A stretch of 64,000 nucleotides of DNA from the NCBI GenBank assembly GCA_017443465.1, contig JAFRXO010000073.1, forward strand, positions 1-64,000. Direction: 5' to 3'. The position numbers and the translations under genes were made by a program. Under the pieces are notes generated by a model. That model made no database searches and was not told where the DNA came from. It was given only the letters and a program-made list of their open reading frames with translations. This DNA comes from Bacteroidales bacterium (GTDB lineage Bacteria > Bacteroidota > Bacteroidia > Bacteroidales > UBA932). Positions 52,283-60,163 of the stretch are shown here, piece after piece (position 1 is the first letter of the stretch; every line of letters starts with the position of its first letter).

Positions 52283-52290
52283 CAAAGATA
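52283..52290 (-). promoter_or_regulatory. -7 box for lepA
   Basis: Leftward TATCTTTG, 18 nt before the conserved LepA start and 6 nt before an upstream in-frame ATG. The leader would be about 12 nt from the likely transcription start. Confidence 0.6.
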
Positions 52291-52315
52291 GCTATTTTTG
52301 GCGTTCTTCCTGCAT

Positions 52316-52558
52316 TCAGGGTACCGGATCGTAGCCGCTGCCTCCGCCGGGGCGGCATCGGATTATACGTTTGAAACTGAGTATGAAGCCTTTCAGCGGA
52401 CCGTACTTGCGGAATGCTTCCAGGGCATATTGGGAGCAGGTCGGTGTAAAACGGCAGCTCGACATGGTGAAAGGAGAGATGCAGACCTGGTAGAAGCGGA
52501 TGAGGATGATGAACGGGATGTTCACCACCTTCTTGAGAAGTTCTTTAACGCTGCTCAT
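52316..52558 (-). CDS. yidD: Membrane protein insertion efficiency factor YidD
   Basis: An 80-residue protein with family motifs [11 protein letters not shown] and [15 protein letters not shown], an amphipathic N terminus, and the end [13 protein letters not shown]. It assists YidC-dependent membrane insertion. It overlaps rnpA by 14 nt, the usual gene order rnpA-yidD. Confidence 0.94.
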   Translation of the reverse strand: MSSVKELLKKVVNIPFIILIRFYQVCISPFTMSSCRFTPTCSQYALEAFRKYGPLKGFILSFKRIIRCRPGGGSGYDPVP

Positions 52559-52904
52559 CGGCGGTCCTCCTGAGGATCTCAGCTACAAGCGAGCATATGG
52601 TCTGGAAATCAGTTGCTTCCTTTGAATTGTAGATGAACAGGATGTCTGTTCCGGGGCTGGCGGGAAGCAGGTCTTTCTGTGTGCGATAGGCCTCGCGGAC
52701 ACGCCTTTTGTACAGATTGCGCATCACCGCCCTCTTGAAGAGTTTCTTGGGGACCGAGACCATTATGCGGTTGAAGTCCGTTCCGTTCGGTGATAGTGTG
52801 CAGTAACGTATCGCGCCGGCATTTCCCCAGCGTCCTTCCGACATCAGTTTCGAGATGGCGGAAGTGCCTGAGAGTCTTTCAGCTTTCCTTAAAGTGGCGC
52901 CCAT
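52545..52904 (-). CDS. rnpA: Ribonuclease P protein component
   Basis: A 119-residue basic protein, with [11 protein letters not shown] at the N terminus and the RNR motif in [17 protein letters not shown]. It aids tRNA 5' processing with RNase P RNA. The start overlaps the hemD-like stop (TGATG). Confidence 0.94.
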   Translation of the reverse strand: MGATLRKAERLSGTSAISKLMSEGRWGNAGAIRYCTLSPNGTDFNRIMVSVPKKLFKRAVMRNLYKRRVREAYRTQKDLLPASPGTDILFIYNSKEATDFQTICSLVAEILRRTADEQR

Positions 52905-53650
52905 CAGGATTTGTCATTCGACAGGAAGGCGGCCAGGGCCAGGGCCACGGACGGCATCTGGGGCGTGGGAGCCTTGACGTCGGGGTGAAGTCCTGCATTT
53001 TCCATCGCGCTTACGATGGATTTTCCGTAAGCCACGAACTTGATGTCTCCCTGGGTGAATGACGGGAAATTCACGAAAAGGGACTTGACGTCGTTCGGGT
53101 TGTAGAGTACGATGATGTCGTATTTGTCCAGTTCCAGGGATTTCAGGTCCCGGGGTACTGCCTTGATGACGCTGGCTGCAGTGTACTTGAGCTTGGCGCC
53201 GTCAAAGAGTCTGGTAATGGAGTCGGAGTTGGCTCCATCGGTCATGGTGATGAGGAAGTTCTCGCCGCTGTGCTTAGTGCCTATGAGATTCAGCACGGAC
53301 TGCGGAGTCCCGTTTCCGAAGAATATCTTGCGCTTGCGGTAAACGATATGCTTCTGCAGGTACATGGCCACGGCCTCTGTAGTGCAGAAATACTTCATCG
53401 TGTCGGGGACCTTAACCCTGAGTTCCTCAGTCAGGCGGAAGTAGGCGTCAATGGCGTGCCTGGAAGAAAAGACGATCGCCGTAAAATCGGCGAGGTTGAC
53501 TTTCTGCTCACGGAACTCCCTGGAAGTCAGGGGCTCAACCATGAAGAACCTTTTGAATTCGATCTCTACGTCAAACTTTTCCTTGAGTTCGGCGTAAGGT
53601 GCTAAGTTGAGGGGGGTGTTCTGAGCTATAAGTATTCTTTTTTCTGCCAT
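52904..53650 (-). CDS. hemD: Uroporphyrinogen-III synthase-like protein
   Basis: A 248-residue cytoplasmic protein of the HemD fold: FTAIVFSSRHAIDAYFRL and YDIIVLYNPNDVKSLF are the paired domain segments. It would close hydroxymethylbilane to uroporphyrinogen III. In Bacteroidota this gene often stands before rnpA and yidD, as here, beside the DUF4271 gene. The sequence family is divergent, so activity is by similarity. Confidence 0.85.
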   Translation of the reverse strand: MAEKRILIAQNTPLNLAPYAELKEKFDVEIEFKRFFMVEPLTSREFREQKVNLADFTAIVFSSRHAIDAYFRLTEELRVKVPDTMKYFCTTEAVAMYLQKHIVYRKRKIFFGNGTPQSVLNLIGTKHSGENFLITMTDGANSDSITRLFDGAKLKYTAASVIKAVPRDLKSLELDKYDIIVLYNPNDVKSLFVNFPSFTQGDIKFVAYGKSIVSAMENAGLHPDVKAPTPQMPSVALALAAFLSNDKS

Positions 53651-53702
53651 GCCTTTTCGTCGGTTTTCTCTGCGAAATCCAACCTAACAGTCTAATAATG
53701 AG

Positions 53703-54323
53703 CTACAAAAGGATGGCCGCGGCCACCAGCGCTCCCGTTGGAAGGAATTCAAGCGCGCAAAGATACAAAAAAGCCGTGAAAGGATTGCAAAATGTTGATA
53801 GAATTTGGGTTTTGCGGATCAGGTAGAAGAAGTAGAAAACCGCGAGGAAGAGAAGGAAGATCCTTTGGATTGTCAGGACGGGAAGGTCTGTCAGGCTGAA
53901 TATGCCCGCACCGAACAGGAGGATCGAGGTGCATATGATGAAATAATTCCTGGAACTGCGGCATGCTATCCCGTAGCGGTCGGCAGGGGAGCGCCTCGGG
54001 GCGCATCTCCATTGCATGAAGGCTCGGATCAGTATGTATATGAGAAATGCCCCCAGGACGGCGAGGAAGTGCCAGAAATCATCCAGGTTGGCTGTCAGCT
54101 TCGGGTCCCATAAGCGGAAATGACTGGCTATCAGGGTGAATGGCAGGATGCATATTCTCGCTACGCTGTTACGGTCACGAGTGAGCGGAACGCTCTCTTC
54201 CAGATTGGCACTGCCTTTGGCACGGAAAACGCATTCTGTCAGGGAGGGAATCAGCCTCAGCCAGTTGCGCATGCACAGCAGGCAAAGAAGCAGGGTGATT
54301 ATAACAGTCAGGGAATACTCCAT
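53703..54323 (-). CDS. DUF4271 membrane protein
   Basis: A 206-residue inner-membrane protein with about five to six helices and no signal peptide. It fits the Bacteroidota-specific DUF4271 family, whose genes lie upstream of hemD-like, rnpA and yidD, as here. The phrase NYFIICTSILLFGAG and YFFYLIRKTQI are typical. The function is unknown; the synteny suggests a membrane-biogenesis link. Confidence 0.75.
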   Translation of the reverse strand: MEYSLTVIITLLLCLLCMRNWLRLIPSLTECVFRAKGSANLEESVPLTRDRNSVARICILPFTLIASHFRLWDPKLTANLDDFWHFLAVLGAFLIYILIRAFMQWRCAPRRSPADRYGIACRSSRNYFIICTSILLFGAGIFSLTDLPVLTIQRIFLLFLAVFYFFYLIRKTQILSTFCNPFTAFLYLCALEFLPTGALVAAAILL

Positions 54324-54331
54324 GGTCCGCC

Positions 54332-54676
54332 TCAGTTGCTTCTTTTGGAGTTATAGCCCATGGCGGTCAGGATGGCGACCGCTTTGTCGCGCAGGTCCCC
54401 CTGGAGTAGGATCTCCCCGTCTTTTGCGGAGCCTCCGCATCCGCATTTGGTTTTCATGGTCTTGCACAGGGCGGAAAGATCATCGGGGGAGCCTTTGAAA
54501 CCGCTGATCAGGGTAACGGTCTTGCCGGAGCGGTTCCTGCGGTCGATTCCGACCAGAAGCCGCTGTTTCCCAGGGGGAAGGGTCTGGACTTCCTCCTGGG
54601 GCTGATACTCGTATTCGTAGTCCTTGTTGGTGGAATAGACTACTCCCAGACGTTTTTTCCAGTCGTTTTCAGCCAT
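54332..54676 (-). CDS. SUI1/eIF1-like translation factor (YciH type)
   Basis: A 114-residue protein. The C-terminal SUI1 domain (about 40-110) has RSGKTVTLISGFKG, KTKCGCGGSAKDGEILLQGD and KAVAILTAMGY, the pattern of YciH/eIF1, which monitors start-codon choice. A charged N-terminal tail precedes it. It is 8 nt ahead of the DUF4271 gene and has a promoter shared with the divergent DUF2723 gene. Confidence 0.92.
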   Translation of the reverse strand: MAENDWKKRLGVVYSTNKDYEYEYQPQEEVQTLPPGKQRLLVGIDRRNRSGKTVTLISGFKGSPDDLSALCKTMKTKCGCGGSAKDGEILLQGDLRDKAVAILTAMGYNSKRSN

Positions 54677-54692
54677 GTTTCATGTGATTGGG

Positions 54693-54726
54693 TTTTGCAA
54701 ATATAACGAATCTATTCGTATCTTTG
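54693..54726. promoter_or_regulatory. Divergent promoters for SUI1 and DUF2723 genes
   Basis: Rightward: TTTTG at 54693-54697, a 21-bp spacer and TATCTTTG at 54719-54726, 24 nt before the ATG at 54751. Leftward: TATATTTG at 54698-54705, 21 nt before the SUI1 ATG. A small inverted repeat CGAAT/ATTCG lies between them. Confidence 0.7.
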
Positions 54727-54750
54727 TAAGATATTGTCAAAGCGCACAAC

Positions 54751-57700
54751 ATGCAAACGAAGAAATTCAACTTCTGGAACAGGATAGTGGCAGGCGCAGT
54801 CTTCTTGATTTCCGCCGTGACTTACCTGTCAACGATAGAGCCGACCGCATCATTCTGGGACTGCGGCGAATTCATAGCCTCATCCTACAAGCTGGAGGTC
54901 GGTCACCCGCCCGGAAACCCGACATTCCAGCTCATAGCCAGGGTGTTCACCATGTTCGGCGACAACATGCACGCTGCCGTGGCAGTGAATGCCATGAGCG
55001 CGCTATGTTCCGCGCTTACGATATTCTTCCTTTACCTGACCATCGTTTTCTTCCTCAAGAGGATGATCAGGCCGCGGGAAGACGGCACCTGGTCTACCGG
55101 AGACAGCATCGCGATTTTCGGGAGTGCGGCCGTAGGGTCCCTGGTATATTGTTTCTCCGACACTTTCTGGTTCTCGGCCGTCGAAGCCGAGGTGTACGCC
55201 ATGTCATCCCTCTTCACCGCCGTGGTGTTCTGGGCCATGACGAAGTGGTACGAACAGGCTGACACCCCATATGCCAACAGGTGGATAGTATTCATATGCT
55301 TCATGATGGGCCTTTCCATCGGAGTGCACCTGCTTAACCTCCTGACCATCCCCGCCCTGGTCTTCATGTTCTATTTCAAGAAGAGGGAGGAGGGGACTTA
55401 TTCCTTCGGCGAGTACATCAAGATTCTCCTCGTTTCGGGAGTGATCCTCGGCATACTCAATTTCATCCTGGTGCCATGGCTGCCCAAGGTCGCCGCCTGG
55501 TCTGACCTGTTCTTCGTGAATGTACTCGGTCTTCCGTACAATTCCGGAGCCGCATTCTTCATGATAGCCCTCCTGGTCCTGTGCTTCGTGGCCATCTTCC
55601 AGTCCCTGAAGAAGAACAGGGTGGTCCTGAACACAGTCATGCTGTGCTTCACGTCCATAGTGATCGGTTTCTCCATTTTCTCGATAGACATCATCCGTTC
55701 CTGCGTCAAGACCCCGACCAACGAGTACCAGCCGGACAATGCCTTTACCCTCGTGAGGTACCTTTCCCGCGAGCAGTACGGCAAGACCCCTCTTCTCTAC
55801 GGCCAGTATTTCGACGCTCCATATGATATCAAGACCGGAAAGTACTGGGCGCCCCTCAACGGGAAGTACCAGCATGTGAGCGCTCCCTCCGAGGCGGTTT
55901 ACAAGGCATCCGGAAAGATGCTCTTCCCGCGTATGTGGAGCGATGACCCGACCGGACGCTACGAGGAGTTCTACGAAGGGTATATGAAGGGCAAGGGACA
56001 GGCAGTGGAAGGCGCAAAGCACAAGAAGCCGTCATTCTTCACGAACATATACTATTTCCTGGATTACCAGTTGAACTGGATGTACTGGAGGTATTTCATG
56101 TGGAACTTCGTGGGACGGCAGAACGACATCGCGAGTCCGACTCCCGGTGAACTCTTCTACGGAAACTGGGAGAGCGGAATCAAGTTCATAGACAATGCCC
56201 GTCTCGGGGACCAGGAACTGGCTCCCGCACCGCTGAAGGACAACACGGGAAAGAACCATTATTTCTTCCTTCCGCTGCTCCTGGGTCTCATCGGTCTGTT
56301 CTTCCAGTTCGACAGGGACCGCCGCGGATGCTGGGTTGTTTTCCTGCTGTTCCTCTTGACCGGAATCGCCATAGTGATCTACCTGAACCAGCCTCCGTAT
56401 CAGGTGAGGGAGAGGGACTATGCATATGCAGGCTCATTCTATGCCTTCTCCATATGGGTTGGATTCGCCGTTGCGGCGCTTTACAGCCTCATCGGGAATG
56501 CACTCAAAGGGAAATACGGCGCCGTCAGCGCCGCAGCGGTGACTGTCATATGCCTGCTCGTTCCCGCACGAATGGCTGCCGAGAACTGGGATGACCACGA
56601 CCGCAGCAACCGCAGCACCGCCGTGGAAATGGCCAGGAACTACCTGAATTCAGTAGGGGAGAACGGCATACTCATCACCCACGGAGACAACGATACTTTC
56701 CCGCTCTGGTACGCCCAGGAGGTGGAGAATGTCAGGACTGACGTCCGCATCGTAAACACATCCCTCCTCGGGACGGACTGGCACATCGACCAGATGAAAT
56801 ATGCGGTAAACGAGTCCGCACCGCTCGACCTTAAAGTCGGTCCAGAGCAGTATCTCTACGGTACAAATGAATATGTTTACATCAACGACACCAGGAACCA
56901 GGCCTTCCTGCTTTCTGATGTGATGAAGGTCTTCAGGCATCCTGATGCAAAGGTCGTCCTTGCAAGCGGGGAGAAGGTGGACTACATAATGTCCCGCCGT
57001 CTCCTGATACCTGTGAACAAGGAGAATGTACTCAAATGCGGACTAGTGCCCGAGTCCATGATGGACCAGGTCCCGGATACTATAGAGATTGCCATACCGA
57101 AGGACAAGAACCTGGTTACCAAGCCGGAACTGTTCCTCCTGGATCTGCTTTCAAACTATAATTGGGACAGGCCGCTGCATGTCCTGAATTTCGGCGGCGA
57201 CCTAAATGTCGGAATCAAGGATTATCTCTTCTTCAACGGATATTCCGAAGTCTTCGTCCCGATCAGGAACAGGCCGAGCACCACCGATCCCGGCAAGGTT
57301 GACACGGAGAAACTCTACCATCTGATGAAGGATGTCTATTCATGGGACGCCCTCAGCCGGGAAGACTATAATGTGGACTATCAGAACTACTACACCCATC
57401 TGGGAGTGCTGTCCCAGCGCGGCATGTTCGTGAACAGCGCCATCGCTTTCATGGCGGCCGGCCAGAATGACAGGGCCCTGGAGATGCTGGACATGTGCCA
57501 GGAGAAGATCCATCCGAAGAGGTATCCACTGGAGAGCGTATGCATAGGTTTCAGCGGCAATGATTACATGGTCACCCAGATGATATCCCTGTACTACAAA
57601 CTCGGGCAGGATGACAAGGCCCGCAAGCTGGCCGCCGAGTTCAAGGATGACCTCCTGGTTACCTGCAGGTTCTACAAGGATTTCTATCCTTATTCCCAGT

Positions 57701-57831
57701 ATGACCTTGAGACCTGCACCCAGTACTACTATTACCTTTGCGACATGATGGATGTGGCCGGTGACGAGGAACTCGCCAAGAAGTACAAGGCGGAGTTCTC
57801 CGACATCATGGGGCTGGGACCGGAAGAATGA
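54751..57831 (+). CDS. DUF2723 membrane protein, protein O-mannosyltransferase-like
   Basis: A 1026-residue inner-membrane protein with about 12 or more helices in the first 600 residues and a large soluble C-terminal part with TPR-like helices. The loop motif EPTASFWDCGEFIASSYKLE (about 30-49) and GHPPGNP correspond to the GT-C catalytic Asp/Glu of TMEM260-related proteins, which transfer mannose. In Bacteroidota this family may take part in general O-glycosylation; this is inference. Its stop overlaps the next start in ATGA. Confidence 0.82.
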   Translation: MQTKKFNFWNRIVAGAVFLISAVTYLSTIEPTASFWDCGEFIASSYKLEVGHPPGNPTFQLIARVFTMFGDNMHAAVAVNAMSALCSALTIFFLYLTIVFFLKRMIRPREDGTWSTGDSIAIFGSAAVGSLVYCFSDTFWFSAVEAEVYAMSSLFTAVVFWAMTKWYEQADTPYANRWIVFICFMMGLSIGVHLLNLLTIPALVFMFYFKKREEGTYSFGEYIKILLVSGVILGILNFILVPWLPKVAAWSDLFFVNVLGLPYNSGAAFFMIALLVLCFVAIFQSLKKNRVVLNTVMLCFTSIVIGFSIFSIDIIRSCVKTPTNEYQPDNAFTLVRYLSREQYGKTPLLYGQYFDAPYDIKTGKYWAPLNGKYQHVSAPSEAVYKASGKMLFPRMWSDDPTGRYEEFYEGYMKGKGQAVEGAKHKKPSFFTNIYYFLDYQLNWMYWRYFMWNFVGRQNDIASPTPGELFYGNWESGIKFIDNARLGDQELAPAPLKDNTGKNHYFFLPLLLGLIGLFFQFDRDRRGCWVVFLLFLLTGIAIVIYLNQPPYQVRERDYAYAGSFYAFSIWVGFAVAALYSLIGNALKGKYGAVSAAAVTVICLLVPARMAAENWDDHDRSNRSTAVEMARNYLNSVGENGILITHGDNDTFPLWYAQEVENVRTDVRIVNTSLLGTDWHIDQMKYAVNESAPLDLKVGPEQYLYGTNEYVYINDTRNQAFLLSDVMKVFRHPDAKVVLASGEKVDYIMSRRLLIPVNKENVLKCGLVPESMMDQVPDTIEIAIPKDKNLVTKPELFLLDLLSNYNWDRPLHVLNFGGDLNVGIKDYLFFNGYSEVFVPIRNRPSTTDPGKVDTEKLYHLMKDVYSWDALSREDYNVDYQNYYTHLGVLSQRGMFVNSAIAFMAAGQNDRALEMLDMCQEKIHPKRYPLESVCIGFSGNDYMVTQMISLYYKLGQDDKARKLAAEFKDDLLVTCRFYKDFYPYSQYDLETCTQYYYYLCDMMDVAGDEELAKKYKAEFSDIMGLGPEE

Positions 57832-58790
57832 CGTCTATGGCTGAATTCCCTTCAAACACCTGGCAGGATTACGAGCTGGTCGATTCCGGTGACGGCGAGA
57901 AGCTGGAACGCTTCGGGAAGTACACATTGATACGTCCTGAGCCGAAAGCCTTATGGACCAAGTCCATGCCCTATGCCAAATGGCGCTCTTTCGCCAATGT
58001 AAGGTTTTCTCCCGGGGCCGGATTCGGCAAGGCCGGAAAAGAGGACAGCGGCACATGGGACAAGGCCGGGGCGATGGATGACCAGTGGTACATCCGTTAC
58101 AAAGGCTGTTCAACTGAGACTTCCTCATTGGAAATGAATCTGCGCCTGGGACTTACGGCTTTCAAACACGTAGGCGTTTTCCCGGAGCAGGCCCCCAACT
58201 GGGAGTGGATATATGCCAGGACATCCGAACTTGTGGCGAAGGCTAAAGCCCGCTCGGAGGCCCCCCCGAAGGTGCTGAACCTGTTCGCATATACCGGTGC
58301 GGCGTCCCTTGCCGCCAAGGCCGCGGGAGCCGAGGTGACACATCTCGATTCAGTCCGCCAGGTCGTGACCTGGGCGCGGGGAAACATGGAGCGCAGCGGT
58401 ATGGACGGCATACGCTGGGTCGTGGAGGATGCGATGAAGTTCGTCTCGCGCGAAGTGCGCAGGGGAAATCTCTACCAGGGAATAATCCTTGACCCGCCTG
58501 CATATGGACACGGTCCCGACGGGGAGAAGTGGAAGCTGGATGAACTCCTTTTCAAGATGATGCAGGGAGTCTCTTCCATCCTGGCTCCCAGGGATTCTTT
58601 CATGGTTCTCAACCTCTACTCGAACGGCTATTCTTCACTTCTGGGGGAGACTGTAGTCCGGCAGGCGTTCGGTCTGAAGGATTCCGGGGCGGGGGAGCCT
58701 TCCTATGTCCTGACTTCCGGGGAGCTCGCCCTCCAGGACCGTTTCGGGAAGGCCCTGCCGTTGAGCATTTACGTACGCCTGACACTTTAG
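57828..58790 (+). CDS. SAM-dependent rRNA methyltransferase (RlmI/RlmK-like)
   Basis: A 320-residue cytoplasmic methyltransferase. VLNLFAYTGAASLAAKAAGAE (cited as NLFAYTGAASLAA) is motif I, VEDAMKFV motif III, and IILDPPAYGHGPDGEKW the DPPxxG motif of the RlmI/PF10672 group that methylates 23S rRNA. It lacks an evident N-terminal PUA domain. It overlaps the DUF2723 stop by four bases. The exact target base is unknown. Confidence 0.8.
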   Translation: MTSMAEFPSNTWQDYELVDSGDGEKLERFGKYTLIRPEPKALWTKSMPYAKWRSFANVRFSPGAGFGKAGKEDSGTWDKAGAMDDQWYIRYKGCSTETSSLEMNLRLGLTAFKHVGVFPEQAPNWEWIYARTSELVAKAKARSEAPPKVLNLFAYTGAASLAAKAAGAEVTHLDSVRQVVTWARGNMERSGMDGIRWVVEDAMKFVSREVRRGNLYQGIILDPPAYGHGPDGEKWKLDELLFKMMQGVSSILAPRDSFMVLNLYSNGYSSLLGETVVRQAFGLKDSGAGEPSYVLTSGELALQDRFGKALPLSIYVRLTL

Positions 58791-58825
58791 GACCCATGGG
58801 TAATGCTTCCCGTTCAAAAAAATAG

Positions 58826-58872
58826 TTGTAATTTGAAAATCATTCGTATATTTGCGCCTGCAAACGTTTGCA
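58826..58872 (+). promoter_or_regulatory. uxaE promoter with LacI-type operator
   Basis: A -33 box TTG at 58826-58828, an 18-bp spacer and -7 box TATATTTG at 58847-58854. The perfect 14-bp palindrome TGCAAACGTTTGCA (58859-58872) covers the predicted transcription start. Its core TTGCAA-like arms around ACGT match the operator at 26873-26892. Confidence 0.85.
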
Positions 58873-58891
58873 AAAAACCAATAATAACCAT

Positions 58892-60154
58892 ATGACAATG
58901 AAAATCGCCAAGTATTCTTTTGGAGTGGGTGACCGCTTCGCACATGAAGGGGTAGCACAGCTCAAAGCCCTCCTGAAGGCGGAAAAAGAGTTCGGAGTAA
59001 GTTTCGTCCCGGTGTGGAACAAATCCAACAGGGAGCATGAGATCGTAGGCACTGAGCCTTCTGCCGTAAGGGTAGAGGCTGATGCTGCCGTAAAGGCTCT
59101 CGGGTACACCGGACAGTACTTCGTCGACGCCGACCACATCAATCTCAAGAACGTCGACAGGTTCATCGATTCTTCCGATTTCTTCACCATCGATGTTGCC
59201 GACAACATCGGGAAAGAGGCTGATCCCGCTTCGATGGAGGCTTTCGTAAAGAAGGCCATGGCATATGCAGGGGACCTTGTGATTCCGGGAATCGAGAAGC
59301 CTTTCAAGGTAGATGAGGCCCTTCTCCGCACCCTCGCGTCAAGGTACCTCTCCGCAGCCCAGGAAGCCGGCCGCATATATGCTCACATCGCTGCCGCCAA
59401 GGGCGCCGACAACTTTGTCACAGAGGTTTCCATGGATGAGGTCGAGGAGCCCCAGACTCCCGTCGAACTTTTCTTCATCCTGATGGCCCTCTCATATGAG
59501 GGAGTCCCGATGCAGACCATCGCTCCGAAGTTCACGGGAAGATTCAACAAGGGAGTGGACTACCGTGGCGACCTCGCCCAGTTCACCCGTGAATTCGAGG
59601 AAGACCTCCTGGTAATCGATTTCGCTGTCAAGGAGTTCGGGCTTCAGGACAACCTCAAGCTCAGCATCCATTCCGGATCAGACAAGTTTTCCATCTATCC
59701 CATTATGGGAGACTTGCTCCGCAAGCATGGAAAAGGAATCCACATCAAGACCGCAGGCACCACATGGCTCGAAGAGAACATCGGCCTCGCACTCGCCGAC
59801 CCGAAGGCCCTCGTCCTTGCCAAGAGGATATACAAAGAGGCCCTTTCCCGCATGGACGAGCTCACGATTCCATATGCAGCGGTAATCGATGTCGACAGGA
59901 ATGCGCTTCCTTCCCCCGAAGAGGTAGACAAGTGGGACGCTGAGACATATGCCCGCACCATGCGTCACAATCCTTCCGATCCGCTCTTCAACTCTTCGTT
60001 CCGCCAGCTCATCCATGTCAGCTACAAGATCGCTGCAGAGCTCGGAGATGAGTTCCTCGGATCGCTGGAGCGTCATGCCGACGTAATCGCTGAGCAGATT
60101 TCGGCGAACCTCTGCGACCGTCACATAGCCAGGCTCTTCCCTGTCAGGAAATAG
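58892..60154 (+). CDS. uxaE: Tagaturonate epimerase
   Basis: A 420-residue cytoplasmic protein of the UxaE family, which interconverts D-tagaturonate and D-fructuronate. AKYSFGVGDRFAHEGVAQL, YFVDADHINLKNVDRFI, LKLSIHSGSDKFSIYP and HIKTAGTTWLEE are family-like segments, with His and Asp/Glu residues suited to a metal site. The start MTMKIAKYSF follows CAT. The LacI-type operator links it to uxaC/exuT although it is 32 kb away. It allows galacturonate to enter the glucuronate branch without tagaturonate reductase and altronate dehydratase. Confidence 0.86.
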   Translation: MTMKIAKYSFGVGDRFAHEGVAQLKALLKAEKEFGVSFVPVWNKSNREHEIVGTEPSAVRVEADAAVKALGYTGQYFVDADHINLKNVDRFIDSSDFFTIDVADNIGKEADPASMEAFVKKAMAYAGDLVIPGIEKPFKVDEALLRTLASRYLSAAQEAGRIYAHIAAAKGADNFVTEVSMDEVEEPQTPVELFFILMALSYEGVPMQTIAPKFTGRFNKGVDYRGDLAQFTREFEEDLLVIDFAVKEFGLQDNLKLSIHSGSDKFSIYPIMGDLLRKHGKGIHIKTAGTTWLEENIGLALADPKALVLAKRIYKEALSRMDELTIPYAAVIDVDRNALPSPEEVDKWDAETYARTMRHNPSDPLFNSSFRQLIHVSYKIAAELGDEFLGSLERHADVIAEQISANLCDRHIARLFPVRK

Positions 60155-60163
60155 CTCCCGGCA